NCBI GenBank assembly: GCA_023393455.1
Contig: JAEWLJ010000015.1
Location: forward strand, 1-64,000
Reading direction: 5' to 3'
DNA length: 64,000 nucleotides
Origin: Methanobacteriota archaeon
GTDB taxonomy: Archaea; Halobacteriota; Methanomicrobia; Methanomicrobiales; Methanoculleaceae
Shown: positions 1-7,047 of the stretch, one piece after another
Numbering within the stretch: position 1 is the first letter of the stretch
Layout of the letters: each line of letters starts with the position of its first letter
Translations under genes and position numbers: made by a program
Notes under the pieces: model-generated
Seen by the model: only the letters and a program-made list of their open reading frames with translations
Told to the model about the DNA's origin: nothing
The model's database searches: none

Positions 1-230
1 TCGCGTTCCAGTCCGGGATCGACGGCGACGAGTGGGGCACTAGCACGAGGCCGTCCTCGTTCATGCCGTTGAACGTCCCGATGAACCCGGGCCAGTCTAT
101 CCCGACCGTGCGTTTCGCGCCCGGACCGGGGTCGGTCGCGATGACGAGCAGGCTGTTCACCGTGACCTTCCGCAGGTCGTTCTCCCCGTCCATGTTCTTG
201 CCGTGGATCAGCCCGCCGGCAAGCTCGTCG
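1..230 (-). pseudogene. C45-family (acyltransferase-like) peptidase fragment, cut at the window edge
   Basis: The minus strand reads open from about 230 to the window edge. It contains LIHGKNMDGENDL and, further on, DWPGFIGTFNGMNEDGL, which resemble the core of C45 / acyl-CoA:6-aminopenicillanate acyltransferase-type N-terminal nucleophile hydrolases, where GRNMD and WPGF..G.NE are recurrent. The part that should carry the signal peptide and the nucleophile Cys is missing. Upstream of about 230 the homology stops and a HemK-like C-terminus begins on the other strand. I read it as a 5'-truncated remnant; the rest lies outside the window. The family call is from remembered motifs only. Confidence 0.45.
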
Positions 231-231
231 T

Positions 232-395
232 TCGGCCGGGTTCTGCTCCTTGTCTCGTCGCTCTCGGGCCCTGACGAAGTCCGAGAACTCTTCGCCCGTG
301 CGGGGTTCGTCTCGTTCATCGTCGACGAGGAGAGGGTCGAGGACGAGACCCTCTACGTCCTCCGGGCGATGCGCGACCTCTGCCGGATGGGATGA
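232..395 (+). pseudogene. C-terminal fragment of a HemK-type methyltransferase
   Basis: From about 232 the plus strand encodes roughly 53 residues beginning FGRVLLLVSSLSGPDEV and ending at the TGA at 393-395. The pattern (GGR-LLL-SSL-GPDEV, then a glycine-bearing helix, then EER-EDE-LYVLRA) is that of the last strand-helix-strand of archaeal HemK-like N5-glutamine methyltransferases. The SAM-binding motifs and the NPPY catalytic motif are absent because the preceding sequence belongs to the C45 remnant on the opposite strand. The open frame can be extended to an ATG at 63, but those residues are antisense to that remnant. Probably non-functional. Confidence 0.45.
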
Positions 396-427
396 TCGGC
401 TCTATCGCGATATGATCGCCGCCCGGG

Positions 428-979
428 TCAGGTCCTCACCGTGTAGCCCGCCCCGGCCAGCACCTCGATCACGCGCCGGTCCCATGCGGCGTCGTCGGGT
501 TCGGCCCGGTGGTTGATCCGTTCTTCAAAGAGCCGGAGCAGCAGTGCATCCTCTGAGGCCAGGTGACGCTGGCCCATGATCCTTCCGGCTCTTCTCCCCG
601 AACCATCGAGGATGAGCAGGCGCCAGCAGCCGTAGTCCCGGCAGATCTCAGGGCGCGTCAGGTGGACGGTGCAGTATCCCTTCCCGGCCGGCGCATCATA
701 TCGGAAGAACGGGCACGCCTCCGGCCGCTCGGAGAAGATGCTTCTGTCGGCAAATAAGGAGATTTTATCCGGATCAATCGACACCTCTGTCGTCTCGCCC
801 GTGTACTGGTTGCGGATCAGGAAGCGGTGATTCCCATAATCGGTGTGGATCTTATGGACCAGGCCCAGGTGACTGCAGCATTCGCCGCACTGGCTGCATT
901 CAAATGACAGGGGACACCCCTCCCGATCACCGTTAGTGGATGAACCTATTTGAATGAAGGGGAGATGCTGGAGTAGCAC
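428..979 (-). CDS. YkgJ-family cysteine cluster protein
   Basis: Small putative metal-binding protein of the YkgJ/CxxCxxCC family. The N-terminal motif CSQCGECC (about residues 28-35) is followed by further cysteines in EACPFFRY, GYCTVHLTRPEICRDYGCW, the spacing expected for a zinc or Fe-S site in this family. No membrane segment. The longest frame starts at a GTG at 979, but family members usually begin a few residues before the first Cys; a GGGAGGGG sequence just upstream of that position could be the ribosome site of a shorter product, with no good ATG available. Biological role unknown. Transcribed away from the MATE gene. Confidence 0.75.
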   Translation of the reverse strand: MLLQHLPFIQIGSSTNGDREGCPLSFECSQCGECCSHLGLVHKIHTDYGNHRFLIRNQYTGETTEVSIDPDKISLFADRSIFSERPEACPFFRYDAPAGKGYCTVHLTRPEICRDYGCWRLLILDGSGRRAGRIMGQRHLASEDALLLRLFEERINHRAEPDDAAWDRRVIEVLAGAGYTVRT

Positions 980-1210
980 TCTACGAAAAACGACTGGTCG
1001 TCTGAGTTCCCCTGGGTATCGCCACGACTGCCCCTTTCAGTGCGGACAGGAGAGGAGCGCGAAGCGCGGGTGGGGTGGGGGCTATAGGTATCGCGGGGAT
1101 GATACAGGGGAGGAAGGCCCTCTTCTCGCCCGGAAGCACACCCTGGTTTAACACCGAATCGGCCCCCCTTAGAGAATTTGCGGATAAATTGAACTGAACC
1201 CGCAGTGAAC

Positions 1211-1238
1211 ATTTATCTTCTCTCACCCCGTTTATATA
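1211..1238 (+). promoter_or_regulatory. TATA elements upstream of the MATE gene
   Basis: Two A/T-rich boxes, ATTTATCT (1211-1218) and TTTATATA (1231-1238), precede the ATG at 1252. The first has the normal archaeal spacing for a nearly leaderless mRNA. The second would place the start of transcription inside the coding region, so the first is the better candidate. The remainder of 980-1251 shows no gene. Confidence 0.45.
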
Positions 1239-1251
1239 TGATCACTTGACA

Positions 1252-2628
1252 ATGAACTCTTCCAATAACATCCTCACCGAGGGACCGGTTGGAAAAGGCC
1301 TCTTGATCGTGGCTCTCCCGATCATCATCAGCAATTTCCTCGCGAGCATTCTGGAGGTGGTGGATATGTATTTCATCGGCAAACTTGGCGACGTCTCGAT
1401 CGCCGGGGGAGCGATGAGCGTATCCATCATAATGGTGCTCACGACCGTGATCATTGGGGTTGTGACGGCGACTGCTGCGTTCGTGTCGCGTGCGTATGGA
1501 TCGGAGCGGTTTGACCGGATTCAGGTGATTCTTTCGCACTCGCTCTATCTGGCACTCTCCTTCTCGGCGGTCCTTGCAGTCGTCGGTCTCTTCTGGTCGC
1601 AGGATCTCCTCCTGCTCCTTGGAGCGGATCCCGGGGTTGCTGCGGAGGGGACGCGCTTCCTCTCCCCGACGTTGATGGGAGCGTTCCTCTTCGTCACTCT
1701 GATGATCCTGACGACAACCTTCCAGAGTACGGGAGATTCCCGGACACCCATGTTCGTGATGATCATGGTGAACATCGTGAATATCGCCCTGAACCCGACG
1801 CTGATCCAGGGCCTTGGCGGTCTTCCGGCACTCGGGATAGCCGGATCTGCGTATGCGTCCCTTGCGTCGCGTACTATCGGCATCTTCCTCCTGATCGGGG
1901 CGATGTACCTCCTGCCGTCCAAGAAGAACGGGCCGGTCAGGTTCCCGAAGAAGTGGACGTTTGAACCGCGACTGATCATGGATATCCTGAGGGTCACGAT
2001 CCCATCAGCGGTACAGAGCGGCGTTCGGAGTTTTGCGTTCCTCGGGATGACCGCGATCATAGCACTGTATGGCACGGCGGCGGTGGCGGCATACGGTATC
2101 TGCCAGCGTCTGGATATGTTGGGCCTGATCGTCGTGATGGGGCTTTGCACGGGAGTCGCGGTGATGGTCGGGCAGAATCTGGGGGCGAAGAAGGTGGAGA
2201 GAGCGGAGAAGGCAGTCCGGATTGCGATGATCGCGAATGCGTCGTTTATGATAGTCGTGGGTCTCTTCTACCTGCGGTTTGCGGAGCACCTCCTGGCGTT
2301 CTTCGGCGCGACCGGCGAGTCGCTTGCGAGCGGCATCCCGTTCATGCAGATTGTCCCGGCGTCGTACTTCGTGATAGCCATGGCGATGACGATGGGGTTT
2401 GCGATGAACGGTGCGGGGATGACAAGACCCGGCATGTATGCGGCGATCCTGGGGCAGTTGATCGTGCAGGTGGGTCTTGCTGCAATCTTTGTTGTGATGG
2501 ATATGCCACTACAGTTCATCTGGTACGCGGTGGTCTGCGGTACCGTGGTGGTCTTCCTGGTTGACCTCTACTTCTACCGGAAGGGAGCCTGGAAGACAAA
2601 GAAATTGAATCTCGGCGGGGAGAATTAA
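1252..2628 (+). CDS. MATE-family multidrug/Na+ efflux transporter
   Basis: Integral membrane antiporter of the multidrug and toxic compound extrusion family, expected to export cationic drugs or metabolites using a Na+ or H+ gradient. About 458 residues with roughly twelve hydrophobic segments in two homologous halves. The opening EGPVGKGLLIVALPIIISN and FIGKLGDVSIAGGAMS are typical of the family's first two helices. The ATG at 1252 is preferred over the TTG at 1246 because homologous proteins begin close to the EGP motif. Monocistronic; followed by a T-run terminator at 2650. Substrate cannot be read from the sequence. Confidence 0.9.
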   Translation: MNSSNNILTEGPVGKGLLIVALPIIISNFLASILEVVDMYFIGKLGDVSIAGGAMSVSIIMVLTTVIIGVVTATAAFVSRAYGSERFDRIQVILSHSLYLALSFSAVLAVVGLFWSQDLLLLLGADPGVAAEGTRFLSPTLMGAFLFVTLMILTTTFQSTGDSRTPMFVMIMVNIVNIALNPTLIQGLGGLPALGIAGSAYASLASRTIGIFLLIGAMYLLPSKKNGPVRFPKKWTFEPRLIMDILRVTIPSAVQSGVRSFAFLGMTAIIALYGTAAVAAYGICQRLDMLGLIVVMGLCTGVAVMVGQNLGAKKVERAEKAVRIAMIANASFMIVVGLFYLRFAEHLLAFFGATGESLASGIPFMQIVPASYFVIAMAMTMGFAMNGAGMTRPGMYAAILGQLIVQVGLAAIFVVMDMPLQFIWYAVVCGTVVVFLVDLYFYRKGAWKTKKLNLGGEN

Positions 2629-3016
2629 TTCTAAGATCTCCCGGCACCCTTTTTTCGACCGGCCCTAGAAGGAACCTCTGGACGTTCTGTCCGCTGCGAT
2701 CCTGTGCTGTGGCCTGATGTTTTGTGACGGCGATACCTCGTCCGTGAGAAGTTGATCGGGAAAAACATGAGACCCGATCTGCTTGAGGCCCTCATGGGGT
2801 GGGTTCCGGACCACCCGGCATCTTTACCTTGAGCCGCTGCCCGAAGACGTCCGGCCGACGGCCGCATACATGTCCCCATGGTGCGCCTCGAGGTGGAGGG
2901 TGTCAAAGAGCCGGAGCCCTGACCGGATGGGGTGGGTTGCGGTGGTTGAGGTCCGGACGCTCCGTCCATCGCGCCCAGAAACATATATATCCGGGCGCAG
3001 GGTATTCGGGCACCAT
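2629..3016. other. Gene-free interval with T-run terminator and promoter
   Basis: A run of six T at 2650-2655 just after the MATE stop looks like an archaeal terminator. The middle holds no convincing gene: open frames on both strands have no family resemblance. A TATA box lies at 2981-2990. Confidence 0.5.
2981..2990 (+). promoter_or_regulatory. TATA box of the Lon-like protease gene
   Basis: ACATATATAT lies 27-36 bases before the ATG at 3017, giving a predicted transcription start a few bases ahead of the start codon, i.e. a very short leader. Confidence 0.6.
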
Positions 3017-3865
3017 ATGTGGATACGGGAGAGAACCCTGACAATTCTGCTCGTTCTCTCGCTTGTTGCAAACGTCTTCCTCCTGGCCGTTCTTCTCATG
3101 CCGTCGGGCGGCCTCTCCCCGGCGCTCTCCAAACCCGGGGATGCTGAGATCCTTCCGGCCGCGACCGCCGCCCCTCTCCTCGTCATGAAGGCGGGCGAGA
3201 ACGGGAGCGTCGCCTCGCTGCAGGCACCGGTAATCCTCCAGAAGATCGAGGCCGACCAGGGCGGCCCGCTCGCCTACGAGGAGGTGACCGAAGAAGGGGC
3301 AATGGTGAACGTCTCGGTCGAGGTCGTGGACGGGAGGGGGAGGGTGCTCGTCCAGACGACGCCCCTGATGGGGATAGCGTTTCAGGACGCTGCGAACCTC
3401 GCGGTCGCCGTCGCCGCCAACCACTCCCGTGTCGACCTCACGGAGAGCGACATCATCTTCAGCATCCAGGGGCCGGAGGAGATCTCCGAGATCGACGGCC
3501 CCAGTGCGGGGGCGCTGATGGCCGCACTCCTCCTCTCGGTGCTGGAGGAGATCCCGCTCAACGAGAGCGTGACCGTGACGGGAACCATCGACGAGAACGG
3601 GAGGATCGGCCCGGTCGGCGGGGTCCTCGAGAAGGCCGAGGCCGCTCGCCGCGGCGAGAAGACGCTCCTCATCCTCCCCGCCGGAAACGACCATATCCTT
3701 GATCACTCTGAAGAGCCCCGGTCGATCGGCAGAATGAGAATCTCACGGCAATGGCCGCCATTCGTGGGCTCAAAGGAATACATCGAGGAGAACTACGGCA
3801 TCCAGGTGGAATACGCGGATACCCTCGACGATCTGCTCGACTATCTCCGTGCCCCGGCAGCCTGA
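3017..3865 (+). CDS. Membrane-anchored S16 (Lon-type) serine protease domain protein
   Basis: A stand-alone Lon-like protease domain without the AAA+ unfoldase. Residues about 7-28 form one membrane segment; the rest is predicted outside or peripheral. The catalytic Ser-Lys dyad is visible: S163 in DGPSAGAL and K206 in GGVLEKAEAA, 43 residues apart as in Lon. A 282-residue product starts at the ATG at 3017; the frame runs upstream to 2783 but there crosses the promoter, so that extension is rejected. Without an ATPase domain it probably cleaves unfolded or small substrates at the membrane. Its neighbour at 3909 is another exported protein. Confidence 0.8.
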   Translation: MWIRERTLTILLVLSLVANVFLLAVLLMPSGGLSPALSKPGDAEILPAATAAPLLVMKAGENGSVASLQAPVILQKIEADQGGPLAYEEVTEEGAMVNVSVEVVDGRGRVLVQTTPLMGIAFQDAANLAVAVAANHSRVDLTESDIIFSIQGPEEISEIDGPSAGALMAALLLSVLEEIPLNESVTVTGTIDENGRIGPVGGVLEKAEAARRGEKTLLILPAGNDHILDHSEEPRSIGRMRISRQWPPFVGSKEYIEENYGIQVEYADTLDDLLDYLRAPAA

Positions 3866-3908
3866 CTGAAGGATATTTATCCTCTCCCGGGCCACCTACC
3901 CGGATAGT

Positions 3909-4514
3909 ATGAGATCCAAGAGACTTCTGATCGCCGTCCTCCTGGTGGCTGCCCTCGCCGTTCTCCTGGCAGTTCTGCTGCCGGGACTCTCGGCGCCGCA
4001 GCCGCCTGAACCCGGCCCGACCCAACCGCCCACCCCTGCTCCGACCCCGACTCCGGTGCCTGTTCCCGGGAACGGCACCTACGTCAACACCACCTACGGC
4101 TACGCCCTCACCAGCCCCGAGGGGTGGTTCTACACCGAGTCCGTCGAGAGCGTCTGGTTCTCCTCGCCGGACAAACACGAGGAGGTCCGCGTGAACACGA
4201 ACCCGCTCTCGGCCCAGGGGGAGATTGATACGGAGAAGGTTCTCGAAGCGCTGAACGAGACCTACGCCGAGGATCTTCGCGCCGGGATCGGTGCCGAATG
4301 GGTCTCGACGGAGAAGATCTCCCTCGACGGTGTTCCGGGGTACGAGTCGGTCTTCTCCGTCCCTATCGTTGAGGAAGACCGCTACACCTTCGTCGTCCGT
4401 TACGCCGTCAAAGACGATGTCATCTACTCGGTCATGCACACGGTCTTCCCGCCCGGTTATGACGTCTACAACGTCGACGCGGCCCCGGCGGCGGAGTCGT
4501 TCCGGTTCCTCTAA
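3909..4514 (+). CDS. Secreted/anchored PsbP-like protein with Pro-rich linker
   Basis: A 201-residue exported protein. An N-terminal hydrophobic segment (about residues 5-28) is followed by a Pro/Thr-rich linker (about 31-54), then a globular domain starting YVNTTYGYALTSPEGW, which resembles the PsbP/Mog1 fold (YGxxxxxPxGW opening). No lipobox Cys is present, so the N-terminal helix probably acts as an anchor or cleaved signal. A TATA-like ATTTAT (about 3873-3879) sits 30 bases ahead of the ATG. Function unknown; comparable proteins are frequent in methanogen surface proteomes. Confidence 0.6.
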   Translation: MRSKRLLIAVLLVAALAVLLAVLLPGLSAPQPPEPGPTQPPTPAPTPTPVPVPGNGTYVNTTYGYALTSPEGWFYTESVESVWFSSPDKHEEVRVNTNPLSAQGEIDTEKVLEALNETYAEDLRAGIGAEWVSTEKISLDGVPGYESVFSVPIVEEDRYTFVVRYAVKDDVIYSVMHTVFPPGYDVYNVDAAPAAESFRFL

Positions 4515-4522
4515 TTTTTTTT
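4515..4522 (+). terminator. T8 terminator after the PsbP-like gene
   Basis: Eight consecutive T immediately follow the TAA stop, a typical archaeal U-tract terminator. Confidence 0.65.
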
Positions 4523-5247
4523 AATCTCCTGAACCCCCCGCGTGGCGATATCCAGTGGAAAGCCGTTTCATCCCTCTGGCTCAGGATGTGGCTCAGATGG
4601 CGGATCCTTGAGAATTAAGGGCTCCGATAAGGGTATGCCGGGGGTTCGGAGATCTTTTTTGGCTGACCTCGTATCTTCAAGAGGTCAACCCATCGACCCC
4701 TCTTCGCGTTCTCCCGCGTGCTTCCGCGTGAGTTGATGGGCGAAGATAACAATATGCTCTCACGCGAAGCCGCAAAGTCCGGTGACCGGGTGCTGCCGAT
4801 CCCGTTGTAGGTCGCACTGCGAGGCTGCATGGGTCGATTACAGAGGCTGAAATTCGCGAAGCACTGGAGACGAACGCCTCTTGTATCCGGGGGGTCGTAT
4901 CGGAAAAATTTCATCGAAAAAAAGGTGGCGGGGAGAGAGTTGTCGAGAGACAATCATCTCCGGCAGGACGTTTAGAGGGGTGTTTCCCGCCACCTGTTCT
5001 TTCCCGGCAGACGATCGCGGGTGACCGCAGGGAAGGCCACTGGAGCGAGGGTATCGATGTGCAGGTCGAGACCCGGACTCCCTGTTCCTCTCCTGCGGAG
5101 ACGGATCTGCCGGACTGGTCTTGTATAGTTCAATCCATTTCGTCTGCAACGGGTGCCCGCTGCGACAATAATTGTCTGACTTCCCTGAATAAAGCCATTG
5201 TGTTACGGTATTTTGCTGAATAAACTGTTTTATATCAACTATTCCGG
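4523..5247. other. Long gene-free region with an inverted-repeat element
   Basis: About 700 bases between convergent transcription units. Open frames on the minus strand (e.g. 4838-5299) have no recognisable motifs and unusual composition. A repeat-like element at about 4689-4770 carries inverted arms CTTCCGCGTGAG / CTCACGCGAAG and flanking CCCATCGAC / GTTGATGGG; a related element occurs near 49.4 kb. No tRNA or other known RNA was recognised. Confidence 0.4.
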
Positions 5248-5275
5248 GAAAAACCGATATCCTATGGATATCGGT
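5248..5275 (-). terminator. Hairpin plus T-run terminator of mutS-mutL
   Basis: On the minus strand, 21 bases after the mutL stop, a perfect 10-base stem (ACCGATATCC / GGATATCGGT, 3-base loop) is followed directly by a run of five T. This looks like a bacterial intrinsic terminator. Confidence 0.65.
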
Positions 5276-5295
5276 ATCCTGGCGACCGGGCGATC

Positions 5296-7047
5296 TCACC
5301 CCCGCCTGAACATCCCGTCGAGTTTGCGCTTATCAAACGCCACGACCGTCGGCCTCCCGTGCGGGCACGTCCAGGGGGTCTTCGTCCGGGCGAGCTGGGC
5401 AAGGAGGCGCTTCTGCTGGTCGTGCGTGAGGAGGGCGCCGGCCTTCACGGCTCCCCGGCAGGCGACGATGCAGGTGACCGCCTCGCGCCGGTCGGGGGCG
5501 GTCCGGGACTCATCGGCGAGGAGGTCGGCGATCGTCTCCCGGACTCTCCCGGGATCCTCGACCGCGCCGAAGGCGGCCGGCACCACCCGGACGGCGAAGG
5601 TGTCCCGGCCGAACTCCTCAACGACGAACCCCTCGTCTGCGAGGAGGGGGATCGCGTCCCGGAGTGCGGCGGACTCCTTTGGGGGGAGCGAGAGGGTGAC
5701 GGGCACGATCAGTTCCTGCGACCCTGCCGCCCTATCGCGCTTCTCCGTGACCTGGTCGTAGAGGACCCGCTCGTGGGCCGCGTGCTGGTCGACGAGGTAG
5801 AGGGTGCCGTCGGTCCCCTCCGCCACGATGTAGGTCGCGGCCACCTGTCCGATCGGCTCCATCGCGGGGAGGAGGTTCTCTTTGCCCTCTGCCTCCGTCC
5901 GGCGGAGCTGCTTATCGGAGAGGGTGAGTCCCCGGTGGCCGGCCGTGTAGGGCGTCCCGGCCTCGGCGACCGGCGGCGGGGACGTTTCGGCCCCCCCCAA
6001 AACGATCTGCTGCTGCACCGGCTCGGCCGGGGTCTCGCGCGCGAGGTCGTGCTTGGTAAGTGCCTCCCCCACCGCGGCCGCGATCGCCCCCGTGATCTCC
6101 CGCTCCCGGGAGAGGCGGACCTCCCGTTTGGTCGGGTGGACGTTGACGTCCACAAGATTGGTATCGATCGAGAGTTCGAGGAACGCCACCGGGTAGCGGT
6201 CCTTCGGGAGGAGGGTGCCGTAGCCCTCCCGTACGGCGGCGGCGATCTGCCGCGAGGAGATGCTTCTCCCGTTGATGCTGACGGAGATCTGCGAGAGGCT
6301 CCCCCGGTTCTCCGACGGCCGGGAGATGTAGCCGCCGATACGAATGAACGGGAGCCGTCCCTCGACCGGGATGAGCGACCGGGCGAGGTCGGCACCGTAG
6401 AGCCCTGCGACGGTGGTCAGGACCCCGCCCGACCGCTGGGTCGCCATCCGCTCCTTGCCGTTCTGCACCACCCGGAAGGCGACCTCGCCATGGGCAAGGG
6501 CGAGACTTTCTACGACCGCGTAGATGTGGGCGAGCTCGGTGTTCCTGCTTTTTAAGAACTTCCGGCGGGCGGGGGTGTTGTAGAAGAGGCGTTCCACTGC
6601 GATCGTCGTCCCCTCCGGTGCCCCGACTTCGCTCTCCTCGACGACCTCGCCGCCCCTGACGACGATCCGCGTCCCGGCGAGGGCTTCCCCTCCCCGAGGG
6701 CGGGTGACGATGGTCACCTCTGCGACGGCGGCGATGCTCGCGAGCGCCTCCCCCCGGAACCCGAGGGTGCGGATGGCGGAGAGGTCGGCGACATCCCGGA
6801 TCTTGCTCGTCGCGTGGGGGTGGAACGCGAGGATCGCCTCGTCCGCCGTCATCCCCTCGCCGTTGTCGGTCACCCGGATCTTCGTGATCCCCGCCATGTC
6901 CGATCCGACGTCGAGGAGGATGCCCGTCGCCCCCGCGTCGATCGCGTTCTCCAGGAGTTCCTTCACCACCGATGCCGGCCGCTCCACGACCTCGCCGGCG
7001 GCGATCTGGTTCACCGTATCCGTGTCGAGGACCTGTATCTTCGTCAT
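5296..7047 (-). CDS. mutL: DNA mismatch repair protein MutL
   Basis: MutL dimer couples mismatch recognition by MutS to strand incision and excision. 583 residues. The N-terminal GHKL ATPase is complete: NQIAAGEVVERPASVVKELLENAIDAG (motif I, with catalytic Glu), DNGEGM (motif II), HATSKI and GFRGEALASI (motif III). The C-terminal dimerisation domain follows a short linker, with ACRGAVKAGALLTHDQ and CPHGRPTV near the end. The ATG at 7047-7045 overlaps the mutS stop as ATGA, so translation is probably coupled. MutSL is uncommon in archaea; in mesophilic methanogens it is thought to be of bacterial origin. Confidence 0.95.
   Translation of the reverse strand: MTKIQVLDTDTVNQIAAGEVVERPASVVKELLENAIDAGATGILLDVGSDMAGITKIRVTDNGEGMTADEAILAFHPHATSKIRDVADLSAIRTLGFRGEALASIAAVAEVTIVTRPRGGEALAGTRIVVRGGEVVEESEVGAPEGTTIAVERLFYNTPARRKFLKSRNTELAHIYAVVESLALAHGEVAFRVVQNGKERMATQRSGGVLTTVAGLYGADLARSLIPVEGRLPFIRIGGYISRPSENRGSLSQISVSINGRSISSRQIAAAVREGYGTLLPKDRYPVAFLELSIDTNLVDVNVHPTKREVRLSREREITGAIAAAVGEALTKHDLARETPAEPVQQQIVLGGAETSPPPVAEAGTPYTAGHRGLTLSDKQLRRTEAEGKENLLPAMEPIGQVAATYIVAEGTDGTLYLVDQHAAHERVLYDQVTEKRDRAAGSQELIVPVTLSLPPKESAALRDAIPLLADEGFVVEEFGRDTFAVRVVPAAFGAVEDPGRVRETIADLLADESRTAPDRREAVTCIVACRGAVKAGALLTHDQQKRLLAQLARTKTPWTCPHGRPTVVAFDKRKLDGMFRRG

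Noticed and set aside
2783..3016. Longer N-terminus for the S16 protease
   Set aside because: It crosses the TATA box, has no homology and destroys the signal-anchor position.
4838..5299. Minus-strand 153-codon open frame
   Set aside because: Composition unlike neighbours, no motif, overlaps the mutSL terminator and the mutL stop.
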